Shown: positions 6,660 through 14,877, counted from the first letter of the stretch. The stretch is 27,812 nt of DNA from SZUA-146 sp963922815 (GCA_963922815.1 CAWUKD010000031.1:1-27812); one strand, 5' to 3'. The notes: generated by a model not told the origin, from the letters alone. A program made the numbers and translations.

Positions 6660-7673
6660 ATGAATATATCGTCGCTGATCAAGCGCTTGCCCAAAGCCGA
6701 ACTTCACCTGCACATCGAGGGAACGCTCGAACCTGAACTCATGATGATGTTGTCGAAGCGCAACGGCATAGAGCTGCCCTATGCGACGGTGGAAGACATT
6801 CGGGCCGCCTATGATTTCTCCGATTTACAATCGTTTCTGGATCTTTACCACATTGGCACCATGGTGCTGAAAACCGAACAGGACTTTTACGACATGACCT
6901 GGGCGTATCTGGAGCGTGTGGCCAAAGACAACGTCCGGCACGTAGAACTCTTTACGGACACACAAACCCACACCGACCGGGGAATCGCCACCGAAACGGT
7001 CATCAATGGTATCGATCGTGCCCTGAAAGACGGACAAACAAAACTCGGGATTTCCGGCGTGCAGATCCTGTGCTTCCTGCGTCACCTGAGTGAGGAAGCC
7101 GCCGAAGCCGCCCTCGATGCCGCTCTGCCGTTCAAAGACAAGATCGCCGCGGTGGGCCTGGCGTCGTCGGAAATGGGCCACCCGCCGTCAAAGTTTAAAA
7201 ACGTGTTTGCGCGGGCGCGGGAAGAAGGCCTGATCGCCGTCGCTCACGCCGGCGAGGAAGGGCCACCCGAATACATACACGAAGCGCTCGACGTGATTAA
7301 TGTAGTCCGCATAGACCACGGCGTGCGTTGCCTCGAAGACCCCGAACTGGTCACCCGGCTTCGCGATGAGCAAATACCGCTAACGGTCTGCCCGCTGTCC
7401 AATATTGCCCTTTGCGTATTTGACTCCCTCGAGGAACACAACTTCAGGCAGCTTCTCGAAGCGGGCCTGTGCGTCACGATCAACTCCGACGATCCCGCGT
7501 ATTTTGGTGGTTACATGAACGACAACTACCTCCAGACGCAGGCCGCTCTTGAATTGTCGGCTGAGGACGTCATTGCAGTAACGCGTAACGCGTTTAATGC
7601 CGCCTTTATTGATGACGCGCTGCGACAGTCGCACCTGGCTGATATTGATCAGCTGGCCGCCGAATGGACATGA
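6660..7673 (+). CDS. Adenine deaminase (adenosine deaminase-fold, Aah1-like)
   Basis: A 337-residue amidohydrolase-superfamily deaminase. It shows the metal motif L15-H16-L17-H18, the catalytic H196-A-G-E199 segment, DHGVRC, the CPLSNIALCVF segment and INSDDPAYFGGY with the metal and catalytic aspartates. The segment GLASSEMGHPPSKF replaces the LAGDE-type sequence of true adenosine deaminases; SSE-G-PP-KF is the mark of adenine deaminases, which convert adenine to hypoxanthine and ammonia for purine salvage. The start is ATG at 6660 with CAGGAAA upstream; an earlier in-frame ATG at 6624 would add 12 unrelated residues and lacks a ribosome-binding site. It stands between a terminator and a 264-bp gap, probably transcribed alone. 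The choice of adenine over adenosine is inference from motif. Confidence 0.9.
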   Translation: MNISSLIKRLPKAELHLHIEGTLEPELMMMLSKRNGIELPYATVEDIRAAYDFSDLQSFLDLYHIGTMVLKTEQDFYDMTWAYLERVAKDNVRHVELFTDTQTHTDRGIATETVINGIDRALKDGQTKLGISGVQILCFLRHLSEEAAEAALDAALPFKDKIAAVGLASSEMGHPPSKFKNVFARAREEGLIAVAHAGEEGPPEYIHEALDVINVVRIDHGVRCLEDPELVTRLRDEQIPLTVCPLSNIALCVFDSLEEHNFRQLLEAGLCVTINSDDPAYFGGYMNDNYLQTQAALELSAEDVIAVTRNAFNAAFIDDALRQSHLADIDQLAAEWT

Positions 7674-7937
7674 CGCGGCATCCTTAAACTGCCATGCCTA
7701 TTCAATAGCAACTACACAGGCACAGGCCGATGCGCTGTTGCCAAATTGGTCTGCTGAACCTGCCCCCGCCCGCACGGGATTGTTGTACCATCGGAACGTG
7801 CGGAGATCGTGTGCACCGGACGAGATTCGGCTGGCAGGGTGTGAGCGCCAGAATCTGACTCGTTCAATGCGTAAGGCGACCACCCCTGGTCGACAGGCGC
7901 GGGCAGATTGGACCCTGTTAATTGTGAGGTCGGCATC

Positions 7938-8387
7938 ATGAAACTGTTTGTAAAACTCCTGGTACTGCTACTGATCGCCGCCATGGCCGGTCCTTTTTTT
8001 ATCAAGGGCCCCGACGGGCGTCCTCTGATGACCTGGAACGACGTGAAGCAAAAAATCGGGAACTGGTCGTCGTCGGGTGGCAGTGCGAGACCCGGCAGCC
8101 CGGTCGAGGTCCATCGCTGGCAGGATGAAGACGGACAGTGGCACTACTCCGATGAAGCGCCCACGCAGGGCGGCGAAGTCATTACCGTCGACCCCAACGT
8201 GAACGTTATCCAGTCCACGCCTGTCAGAAAAGCACCTGCCGCGGACACCGCGCAACCGGATACCGAACCGCAACCTGCGGTCAGCGAACCACCGTCGGTG
8301 TTCAATGCGATCGACGAAACCAATCAGGTGAAAGAAGAGATGGAACAACGCAACGAAGCGCTCAAGAAGCGTCTCGACGACACATAG
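7938..8387 (+). CDS. DUF4124-like envelope protein
   Basis: A 149-residue protein with an N-terminal hydrophobic segment (residues 2-18) that serves as an uncleaved anchor or signal peptide. After a linker comes V-H-R-W-Q-D-E-D-G-Q-W-H-Y-S-D-E-A-P, the core motif of DUF4124, in which the W-D-G-HYSD pattern forms a small beta domain. A Pro/Ala-rich linker and a charged, probably helical tail (about 128-149, rich in Glu and Lys) complete it. The start at 7938 has GAGG about 8-9 nt upstream and begins the hydrophobic segment; an ATG at 7908 would put ten extra residues in front. It is followed 11 nt later by the Dabb gene, so they are likely co-transcribed. DUF4124 function is unknown; it is expected in the periplasm or facing it. 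Confidence 0.82.
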   Translation: MKLFVKLLVLLLIAAMAGPFFIKGPDGRPLMTWNDVKQKIGNWSSSGGSARPGSPVEVHRWQDEDGQWHYSDEAPTQGGEVITVDPNVNVIQSTPVRKAPAADTAQPDTEPQPAVSEPPSVFNAIDETNQVKEEMEQRNEALKKRLDDT

Positions 8388-8398
8388 CGAGCACTGTC

Positions 8399-8815
8399 AT
8401 GATCGGAAAACACTTAAGCGCACGGAGCGCCCGTCTGGCGGCGCTGGTCCTGGTCGCTTCGGTTTACTCAGGCTGCACCTTTGATCTGACCACCGCTGCG
8501 CCAGCGCCTCTGGCTCATGTGGTTCTGGTATGGCTAAAAGATCCGGGCAATGCCACTCATCGGGTACAGCTCGCCAACGCCAGTCAGCGACTGGAAGCCA
8601 TTGACGGGGTTATCAGAGTCAAGGTTGGGCAAAGTATTCCGAGCGAACGAGACGTCGTGGACGACAGTTTTGATGTCGGACTGTACGTCGAACTCGAGTC
8701 ACCCGAGGCGCTGCGCGCCTATGCAACCGACCCGCTGCATCTGAGTATTTTGAAAAACGACATAGCGCCCATTACAGAGCGCTACATCGTTTACGATTTT
8801 GAGATCGACCGATAG
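8399..8815 (+). CDS. Dabb (stress-responsive A/B barrel) domain protein, possible lipoprotein
   Basis: A 138-residue protein. An N-terminal signal sequence (R7, R11, then ALVLVASVYSGC) leads to a cysteine at about residue 26, resembling a lipobox although tyrosine sits at the -3 position. The mature part LAHVVLVWLKDPGN ... LEAIDGVIRVKVGQSIPSER ... DVGLYVELESPEALRAYATDPLH is a clear Dabb ferredoxin-like barrel: the H-V-V-L-V-W start, the G-I/V-x-x-x-x-x-G strand and the Y-x-x-x-P/D-x-H end. Dabb domains form dimers and include plant olivetolic acid cyclase and stress proteins; exported versions are uncharacterised. The start is ATG at 8399, only 11 nt after the DUF4124 gene, with a weak ribosome-binding sequence. 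Confidence 0.82.
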   Translation: MIGKHLSARSARLAALVLVASVYSGCTFDLTTAAPAPLAHVVLVWLKDPGNATHRVQLANASQRLEAIDGVIRVKVGQSIPSERDVVDDSFDVGLYVELESPEALRAYATDPLHLSILKNDIAPITERYIVYDFEIDR

Positions 8816-8827
8816 ACGCTGGTGGTA

Positions 8828-10273
8828 CTAGCCCGTCTGCTCGACCCAGCCGCTGACCGATTTTACTTCCAGAAACTCTTCAAGCCCCCAGACTCCGCCT
8901 TCGCGACCATTCCCTGAAGCCTTCACTCCGCCAAACGGTGCTCCCGCGCCCCGTGGCTTGCCATTCATCTCAACCATACCCGCACGCAACCGTCTTGCCA
9001 CGCGTCGACAGCGATCGGGATCATCAGACTGAATGTAGTTGGTTAATCCGTACGGCGTGTCATTGGCGATCCGAATCGCCTCTTCTTCGGTGTCGAACGG
9101 AATAATTGACAGCACGGGCCCAAAGATTTCTTCCTGAGCAATCGTCATGGAATTATCTACATCGGCGAACACCGTTGGTTTCACGTAGTAGCCTGCCTCC
9201 AGTCCGTCCGGTTTGCCCGGCCCACCCGCTACCAGACGAGCACCTTCGTCGATACCGCGCTGAATCAGATCCTGAATCTTGTCGTACTGCGCCTTGCTCA
9301 CCACAGGACCCATGTGACGGCCACTGGCGTCGGCCGGAGCTACGCGACACTTTTCTGCGGCCGCAACGGCCTCTTCGATTGCCTGATCGTAGCGCTCCCG
9401 CTGCACCAGCATGCGCGTCGGCGCGTTGCAGGATTGCCCGGTATTGTTAAAGCAGTGCATCGCCCCGCGTTTGACCGCAGCGTCATAGGCGTCGGCGAAT
9501 ATCAGGTTAGCTCCTTTGCCGCCCAGCTCAAGGTGTACCCGCTTTTGAGTATCCGCTGCGTTCTGTGACACCAGCGCACCGGCACGCGTGGAGCCGGTGA
9601 ACGAAATCATGTCGACGTCGGGATGCCGCGACAGCTGGGTTCCAACACCGGGACCGTCGCCATTGACCAGATTAAACACGCCGGCCGGGACGCCTGCGTC
9701 ATCGAGAATCCCGGCGAACAGCAACGACGACAGCGGCGCTATCTCTGACGGCTTGAGCACCATGGTGCATCCGGCCGCCAGCGCCGGCATCACTTTCAGG
9801 GTGACCTGGTTTATTGGCCAGTTCCAGGGCGTAATCAGTCCGACAACGCCAATAGGCTCATACAAAATCCGGTCATTGGGCGCATGAGCACCGAGCGGTC
9901 GTTCAAACTCAAACTGTTTTGCGGCGCGAATAGCGCCTTTGATATTGCCGATGCCGGTCATTGCCTGCTGAGACCGCGCCATATCAATCGGTGCGCCCAT
10001 TTCGAGGCTGATCGCCTCAGCCATTTCGTCAAGCCGCGCGGTATAGCATTCAAGCACCCGCTCCATCACAGCAATGCGTCCCTCCACTGGTGTGTCGGCC
10101 CAGTCATCGAACGCGTTATTGGCGGCAGCAACCGCAGCGTCGGTATCTTGCTGGCCCCCTAGCGAAATGACCGCGCATGGTTCTTCCGTTGAAGGATTAA
10201 TCACCTCGAGCTTCGATCCATCCAGCGGATCTGTCCACTGGCCGTTGATGTAAAACTGTCGTCGCTCCAGCAT
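8828..10273 (-). CDS. NAD(P)-dependent aldehyde dehydrogenase
   Basis: A 481-residue member of the ALDH superfamily, oxidising an aldehyde to its acid in the cytoplasm. Visible features: TPWNWP with the catalytic N151, the cofactor-binding KPSEIAP (174-180) and FTGSTRAG (225-232), the general base E249 in LELGGK, and the nucleophile C282 in FNNTGQSCNAPTRM. The C-terminus has EEIFGPVLSI and PFGGVKASGNGREGG. Length is standard. The start is ATG at 10273 with AGGAG 8 nt upstream; the frame is open to 10402 but the extension has no ALDH sequence. The stop lies 12 bp from the convergent Dabb gene, so 3' ends nearly abut. Substrate cannot be read; the general type resembles broad aldehyde or betaine/vanillin-like dehydrogenases. 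Confidence 0.95.
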   Translation of the reverse strand: MLERRQFYINGQWTDPLDGSKLEVINPSTEEPCAVISLGGQQDTDAAVAAANNAFDDWADTPVEGRIAVMERVLECYTARLDEMAEAISLEMGAPIDMARSQQAMTGIGNIKGAIRAAKQFEFERPLGAHAPNDRILYEPIGVVGLITPWNWPINQVTLKVMPALAAGCTMVLKPSEIAPLSSLLFAGILDDAGVPAGVFNLVNGDGPGVGTQLSRHPDVDMISFTGSTRAGALVSQNAADTQKRVHLELGGKGANLIFADAYDAAVKRGAMHCFNNTGQSCNAPTRMLVQRERYDQAIEEAVAAAEKCRVAPADASGRHMGPVVSKAQYDKIQDLIQRGIDEGARLVAGGPGKPDGLEAGYYVKPTVFADVDNSMTIAQEEIFGPVLSIIPFDTEEEAIRIANDTPYGLTNYIQSDDPDRCRRVARRLRAGMVEMNGKPRGAGAPFGGVKASGNGREGGVWGLEEFLEVKSVSGWVEQTG

Positions 10274-10612
10274 GGCAAGGCTCCTGAAAACTGGTCGCGC
10301 CCGCGCGACCCATCTGAACGAGACTGGAATGTACACCGGCCCTGCAAGCGGAGCAAACAGGTCTGTTGTCGATTGGCAATGGCATGCAACACGGCACCGC
10401 AAAGCGATACTTCAACACCGGCGCAGCTTGCGGCGCGCTCTGCAATCCCGCAGCTTGTCGCCTCGATGCATCATGAGAACGAACCCACAGGCGACAGATT
10501 GTGGCAGGCCAATGTGAAGTCAGGATGTATACTCAGGTGATCACCGGAATAAAGACCGCCTGATCCCACGTAAAACCCGTAGCCGGAGACCAACATCGAC
10601 CATCAAACCACC
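10274..10612. other. Divergent intergenic region between aldehyde dehydrogenase and symporter
   Basis: The stretch of 339 bp (321 bp if the symporter starts at 10595) contains a TATACT hexamer and a perfect 10-bp palindrome close to the symporter, described separately. I see no RNA gene. A clear aldehyde dehydrogenase promoter could not be picked out. Confidence 0.45.
10528..10545 (+). promoter_or_regulatory. TATACT hexamer with GGTGATCACC palindrome upstream of symporter
   Basis: TATACT (10528-10533) fits a -10 element, and the perfect palindrome GGTGATCACC (10536-10545) follows 2 bp later, where an operator would overlap the transcription start. No good -35 lies 16-18 bp upstream. A TTGTGG at 10499-10504 is 23 bp away, too far for a standard promoter. 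Confidence 0.35.
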
Positions 10613-12097
10613 GTGATTCTTGTATCACTCGTTGTCTACAAACTACTGCTGATCGGTATTGGCTTCTGGGCGTCGCGTCGCGTTCATAGCGCCGACGATT
10701 TCCTTCTGGGTGGTCGAAATCTGGGCCCCTGGGTAGCCGGCCTGTCGTACGCCGCCAGCACGTCGTCTGCGTGGGTGCTGCTGGGCTTTAGCGGTTTTAC
10801 CTTTGTCTATGGTGTCTCTGCGCTCTGGATGCTGCCGGGCATCTGGGGCGGCTATGTGGTCATGTGGCTCTGGTTTGGTCCGCGCATACGCCAGGAATCC
10901 GCCTCCCGCCGATACGTCACGCCCACCGAATTTATCAGCGCCAACGTACATGAATCGTCCCGAAAGAAAATCGCCGCACTAGCTGCTCTGTTAATCACGT
11001 TCTGCTTTATTTTTTATATCGCAGCACAGTTCGACGCCGCGGCAAACGCGTTTGTCGCCAACTTCAACATGAACAGCACAACAAGCCTGCTGCTCGGCGC
11101 GGCCATCATCTTGCTCTACTGTCTGCTTGGCGGGTTCTGGGCGGCCAGTATCACCGATACGCTGCAGGGTGTGGTCATGATGCTTGCGGCCCTTATTGTT
11201 CCCGTGCTTGCCGTTATTGAGGCAGGAGGGTTTGGCGAAATCGTACGCACTGTCGGTGCGACAAACGCCGCGCTTCTGGATCGCAGCGGCGGGCATGCGG
11301 GTTTTGTGTTCATAGGTTTCGTTTTGGGCCTGGCGGGTATCGGACTCGGCACACTCGGGCAGCCTCACCTGCTGGCGAGACTAATGGCCGTGCGTGGCGA
11401 AAAAGAACGCAAACAGGGATTTGCGATTGCGATGTCCTGGGCCGTTATCGTGTACATCGGCATGGCTTCGCTGGCCATGGCCGCGCGCAGCCTGTCAGTA
11501 ACGCCGGCCAGCGGTGAACAGATTTTCTATCTGATGGCTGAACAACTGCTTCCACCGCTGTTCGCCGGCATTGTGATCGCCGCCATTCTCTCGGCGGTCA
11601 TGTCGACCGTAGATTCACTGCTGCTGGCGGCCGCAGCCGCGATTGCTCACGATCTTGGGCTGTCGTCTCGCCTGAAGCTTGGCGAGCTTGCGCTCTCGCG
11701 CATCGTGATGACCTCTCTTGTGATTGCCGCAGTGACGCTTGCGCTAACTTTGCCCGACACGATATTTAATCGCGTGCTGTTCGCGTGGAATGCACTGGGC
11801 GCCGCATTTGGGCCGACTATTATCGCCCGCGTGCTGAATAAAGAACCGATCGCGTCGGCGCGCATCTGGAGCATCGTGACCGGGTTTGGCCTCACGGTGC
11901 TGTTCTACACGTACGGCACCATTGACGCAGACAGTGTTAACAACGTCGTATCAGGCTGGCTCTCACAACTGGCGCACCTGCCGGGCGACCCGTTTGAGCG
12001 CGTATTTCCATTCATACCGGCTCTGGCCATTGTCATGCTGGCCCGCCAGCAACCCGCAGTCGCCCCGGGCGCGGGCGCCAATGCCGCACACGAATGA
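10613..12097 (+). CDS. Sodium:solute symporter, PutP-like (SSS family)
   Basis: A polytopic inner-membrane Na+/solute symporter of 494 residues from GTG 10613 (PutP is 502). Visible motifs: FLLGGRNLGPWVAGLSYAASTSSAWVLLGFSG (TM2 region), the LLGGFWAASITDTLQGVVMM signature, GTLGQPHLLARLMAVR, and ILSAVMSTVDSLLLAAAA, in which S331-T332 correspond to the sodium-binding Ser-Thr of TM9 in PutP. About 12-13 hydrophobic segments are present. The start is uncertain: GTG at 10613 has no ribosome-binding site and begins inside the first membrane helix, whereas GGAG (10585-10588) is placed 6 nt before an in-frame ATC at 10595 that would add six residues. Substrate is probably an amino acid such as proline, by family. 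It is divergent from the aldehyde dehydrogenase. Confidence 0.93.
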   Translation: MILVSLVVYKLLLIGIGFWASRRVHSADDFLLGGRNLGPWVAGLSYAASTSSAWVLLGFSGFTFVYGVSALWMLPGIWGGYVVMWLWFGPRIRQESASRRYVTPTEFISANVHESSRKKIAALAALLITFCFIFYIAAQFDAAANAFVANFNMNSTTSLLLGAAIILLYCLLGGFWAASITDTLQGVVMMLAALIVPVLAVIEAGGFGEIVRTVGATNAALLDRSGGHAGFVFIGFVLGLAGIGLGTLGQPHLLARLMAVRGEKERKQGFAIAMSWAVIVYIGMASLAMAARSLSVTPASGEQIFYLMAEQLLPPLFAGIVIAAILSAVMSTVDSLLLAAAAAIAHDLGLSSRLKLGELALSRIVMTSLVIAAVTLALTLPDTIFNRVLFAWNALGAAFGPTIIARVLNKEPIASARIWSIVTGFGLTVLFYTYGTIDADSVNNVVSGWLSQLAHLPGDPFERVFPFIPALAIVMLARQQPAVAPGAGANAAHE

Positions 12098-12189
12098 CGC
12101 TGCCGGCGCTGCGGTTAATCGCGCAAATCAATCTGGCGTCGGTCTGAACAGCGCCCGGATATCGACAGGTTCTGTTTCCGTCAGGTAAA

Positions 12190-12208
12190 CCGACGGATCA
12201 GCCGTCGG
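12190..12208 (-). terminator. Hairpin at the 3' end of the DUF1579-like gene
   Basis: CCGACGG and CCGTCGG form a perfect 7-bp stem around a 5-nt loop that includes the stop codon of the minus-strand gene. Only TTTA follows on the minus strand, so it is a weak terminator candidate between two convergent genes. Confidence 0.35.
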
Positions 12209-12767
12209 CAGGTTTGCGCTTGCCGTGAATACGGTAAACCTCGCGCCAGCTCTCTTTGTCCTTCGACCATTCCAGCTTCCATTCAAACGTGTCTTCTTTC
12301 ATATCGAAGAACGTAATTCGGGAATGAAATCCGTTCGCTCCTGGCTTGTCGCTCAGCATGACAATGCTTTCTTCGGTGGATGTCGCGGTGAATCCGGATG
12401 GCGGAAGCCCTGCCACCGTAAGCCAGGTCATTACCCATTTCTTTTCTGCCGGATTGTAGACACGCAGATTAATACCGCGCTGGCGCTTGGACTCGTCTTC
12501 TACCGCTTCCGACGCGGGAGGCGACACGTAGTAGTCACGAATGCCGTAGCCGTCGTAGTCCCAGTGAAAATCCCAGTCGGCGCCTTTGGACGGCAGCCAA
12601 CCCGAACCATCGGGTTTTAAACCTTCTTCGGTCGTCGACCAGCTACCGATCATTTTCGCAAAATGCGCCACTTCGGGCGGCGCCTGACTTGCCATTCCTC
12701 CGGCCTGCGCCGCAGCAACCGAAACGGCCAGAGTGATAAAAACTAGACTGGATTTAAATAAAGTCAT
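12198..12767 (-). CDS. Exported DUF1579-like protein
   Basis: A 189-residue protein with a classical signal peptide (MTLFKSSLVFITLAVSVAAAQAGG, cleavage probably after AQA at residue 22). The mature part begins with an acidic-aromatic stretch MIGSWSTTEEGLKPDGSGW, then a run of aromatic, polar beta strands (DFHWDYDGYGIRDYYVSPP, INLRVYNPAEKKWVMTWLTVAG, SRITFFDMKEDTFEWKLEWSKDKESW). The W-W-Y-D-P-K-W-x-W pattern resembles DUF1579 and other lipocalin-like beta-barrel proteins. Its ligand is unknown. The start has GGGGG about 8 nt upstream. It is divergent from the thioesterase gene across 131 bp and convergent with the symporter. Assignment to DUF1579 rests on pattern only. Confidence 0.8.
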   Translation of the reverse strand: MTLFKSSLVFITLAVSVAAAQAGGMASQAPPEVAHFAKMIGSWSTTEEGLKPDGSGWLPSKGADWDFHWDYDGYGIRDYYVSPPASEAVEDESKRQRGINLRVYNPAEKKWVMTWLTVAGLPPSGFTATSTEESIVMLSDKPGANGFHSRITFFDMKEDTFEWKLEWSKDKESWREVYRIHGKRKPADG

Positions 12768-12898
12768 GGCGAGCCCCCTTGATGTGATGGTTTAATAAGA
12801 CCGCCGCTTAAACTCAAAGTTCGACGCCTGGGCGGCACGCTACCGGCATCGGCACGCCTCAGACCTTTCCGACCGGACACTTATAAAGAGAGAATACT

Positions 12899-13327
12899 GT
12901 GACTGACTGTTCCACGAATCAAACTTCGGCGGGTACCCCGATTGAACGGGCGACGATGTGTTTTGCCTGCGGTCCGGACAACCCCATTGGGTTGAAAATC
13001 GGATTTACGGTCGACGGTGATCGATGTACGGGCGAATTTACGCCCACCGAAAATCACGTGGGCTACGCCAATACGGTGCATGGTGGCATCGTGTTTTCAT
13101 GTCTCGACGATGTCATGGCCAACATTCTTTATCAGCAGAATCGCAAAGCACACACGGCCAAATGCGACGTACGCTACCGGCAGGCGCTCGAAGTGGGAAG
13201 CACGGTAATATTAAGCGGATGGATAGACAGCGAGCGCGGCCGCCTGATCCAGCTAAAAGGTGAAATGCGACTCAAGTCAGACAACTCGCTGGTGGCCAGC
13301 TGCAATGCCAGCTTTATGCTAGCCTGA
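12899..13327 (+). CDS. PaaI-family hotdog thioesterase
   Basis: A 142-residue single hotdog-fold acyl-CoA thioesterase. It shows C21-F-A-C24-G-P-D-N-P-I-G-L, typical of the THEM4/PaaI-like branch, and then HVGYANTVH61-GG-IVFSCLD70-D71, the hotdog helix that carries the catalytic acidic residue and oxyanion turn. It ends at residue 142 with SCNASFMLA on the last strand, so it is complete. The start is GTG at 12899 with an AAGAGAG sequence about 8 nt upstream; the TATAA-like string before it could be part of a promoter. It lies 25 nt before the DsrE-like gene and is probably co-transcribed. Acyl substrate unknown. Confidence 0.9.
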   Translation: MTDCSTNQTSAGTPIERATMCFACGPDNPIGLKIGFTVDGDRCTGEFTPTENHVGYANTVHGGIVFSCLDDVMANILYQQNRKAHTAKCDVRYRQALEVGSTVILSGWIDSERGRLIQLKGEMRLKSDNSLVASCNASFMLA

Positions 13328-13352
13328 ATCATCAACCCGAACGGATACTTCC

Positions 13353-13895
13353 ATGAAACGACAACTTTTTATTTTTACCCTCAGCGTACTTGCACTGAGC
13401 GTTTCGGCGCAGAACTTCGACGCCTTTCATAGCGGCAAAGCGATCCCGTCGTTTGGCAAGATTGCGAGCGTGAACAGCGATGTAGAAATACCGCAGGACA
13501 CTGAATTCAGGATCACGTTCGATGTCAGCCAGCAGGCTGCGCCCGGAACCATCAACCGAACGCTGGATAGCGCCGCACGTTTTATCAATATGCACGTTGA
13601 CGCCAGCGTACCAAAAGAGAACATTCACATCGCGATTGTAGTCCACGGAGGCGCATCGGCCGACCTGACGAGCAGCGCGTTTTATGCGAAGAAAACCGAT
13701 GGTGCGAAGAACGCCAATATCGGCGCGATCGCAACGCTGCTGGAAAATAACACTGAGATCTACCTGTGCGGGCAAACAGCCGCCTACTACGGCATCGGCA
13801 ATGAAGATCTGGTTCCCGGCGTAAAAATGGCCCTGTCCGCCATGACGGCGCATGCGCTGCTATTGCAAAGCGGATACACGCCTAACCCGTTCTAG
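13353..13895 (+). CDS. Exported DsrE-like protein
   Basis: A 180-residue protein with a cleavable signal peptide (MKRQLFIFTLSVLALSVSAQ, cut near residue 19-20). The mature part contains the DsrE/DsrF-like alpha/beta fold: a strand TEFRITFDVS, helix INRTLDSAARFINMHVDA, strand HIAIVVHGGAS, a helix, then EIYLC139-GQTAAYYGI with the single conserved cysteine of the family, followed by a C-terminal helix AMTAHALLLQSGY. Cytoplasmic DsrE-type proteins handle persulfide sulfur; exported forms with one Cys are widespread but uncharacterised. Only one cysteine is present, so disulfide formation within a monomer is excluded. The stop is 2 bp from the stop of the convergent kinase-like gene. Confidence 0.87.
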   Translation: MKRQLFIFTLSVLALSVSAQNFDAFHSGKAIPSFGKIASVNSDVEIPQDTEFRITFDVSQQAAPGTINRTLDSAARFINMHVDASVPKENIHIAIVVHGGASADLTSSAFYAKKTDGAKNANIGAIATLLENNTEIYLCGQTAAYYGIGNEDLVPGVKMALSAMTAHALLLQSGYTPNPF

Positions 13896-13897
13896 AA

Positions 13898-14779
13898 TCA
13901 GGCATCCGCCAGCAGTCGGCTTAGCATGGCCCGACCCTGTCGTTCGTGTCGCGGGCTATTGTGACGTCCGGTGTCAATCAGGATAACAATGAACCACACC
14001 GCCCACGCCCTGGCGCGCGTCAGAGTCGCCTCGTCCGGGTTATAAAGAGAGAGTAGTCGCTCACGGTCGGCCCGACGTTCGTACAAACTCCACACGCAGG
14101 TCAGGTCCGTTGCCGGGTCACCGCCAGTCATGTCGCCCCAGTCAATTACTGCCGCCAGTTTGCCCTTGCGGGTCAGCACGTTCTGGGCATGCAGATCCCC
14201 GTGCAGCCAACGGCGCTGGCTCGAAAACGGCATTGAGACGCCCTGCTCCCATAGTGCCATGAGCTGTGGCGACATCACGTCGGTGTGCGATCGGAGCCGG
14301 GCCATACGCTCAGACGCGGCAGCCGCGCGTTCGTTCAATGGCACTCCTCTTAACGGGTTATGGGGCGCCGACTCTGGTGCGGGAACGTGCAGAGCCGACA
14401 GAAAGGCCGCAAGCACGTCCACGGTGCTCGCATCAGGGGGCGCAATATCGGCTTCTTCGCCTTCGAACCAGGGTGTGACGCTCCAGCGCCATGGATAATG
14501 GTCGTCGGGCCTTCCGGTGCGGCAGGGTGCAGGCACGGAAACAGGCAGGCGCTGCGCCAGGTCCGTCAGCCACCGCTGTTCATTAATGATCAGTGCTTCG
14601 GCCACCTCGCGACGCGGCAAACGCAGCGCCAGCGAGTCGCCCAGCCGATACACTTCGTTGTCCCAGCCGGAGCCCACGTGCCTCAAAGGCAGCGCGGCGA
14701 GGTCCGGGTGCTGCGTTGTCAGCAAATGGCGAACCAAGTCTTCTGTAATGTCGCGTTCAGCGTCCGGCTTGCCAGGCAT
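13898..14779 (-). CDS. Aminoglycoside phosphotransferase (APH)-family kinase
   Basis: A 293-residue protein kinase-like fold enzyme that phosphorylates a small molecule. It shows the glycine-loop-like GSGWDNEVYRLGDSLALRLPRR (37-57), the catalytic loop W191-L-H193-G-D195-L-H-A-Q-N200, and the metal-binding VID213-WGD216. Length and order match the APH domain of macrolide/aminoglycoside kinases and of homoserine or thiamine kinase relatives. The start is ATG at 14779 by family alignment; TTG at 14821 would add 14 residues ending at the same ATG and cannot be excluded. Most chromosomal APH-fold genes are housekeeping kinases of unknown substrate; resistance activity should not be assumed. It is divergent from yceH. 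Confidence 0.88.
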   Translation of the reverse strand: MPGKPDAERDITEDLVRHLLTTQHPDLAALPLRHVGSGWDNEVYRLGDSLALRLPRREVAEALIINEQRWLTDLAQRLPVSVPAPCRTGRPDDHYPWRWSVTPWFEGEEADIAPPDASTVDVLAAFLSALHVPAPESAPHNPLRGVPLNERAAAASERMARLRSHTDVMSPQLMALWEQGVSMPFSSQRRWLHGDLHAQNVLTRKGKLAAVIDWGDMTGGDPATDLTCVWSLYERRADRERLLSLYNPDEATLTRARAWAVWFIVILIDTGRHNSPRHERQGRAMLSRLLADA

Positions 14780-14835
14780 TCTGTTAAGTTCCACGAAAAA
14801 TGTCGACACTGATTGTACCAACGGTATATGTTTAG

Positions 14836-14848
14836 TGTAGCTGCTACA
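14836..14848. promoter_or_regulatory. 13-bp palindrome TGTAGCTGCTACA in a divergent promoter region
   Basis: Six-base arms TGTAGC and GCTACA flank one central base. A TATAAA at 14850-14855 follows immediately and could be the -10 element for yceH. The palindrome sits between the APH-family gene (minus) and yceH (plus), a position suited to an operator for one or both. Confidence 0.4.
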
Positions 14849-14877
14849 TTATAAAAAGAGCCAAAGCCGGAGTACCC

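Noticed and set aside
13898..14779. Aminoglycoside or macrolide resistance gene
   Set aside because: The fold and catalytic motifs fit the APH superfamily, but it sits in ordinary chromosomal context without mobile elements, and family membership alone does not show drug phosphorylation.
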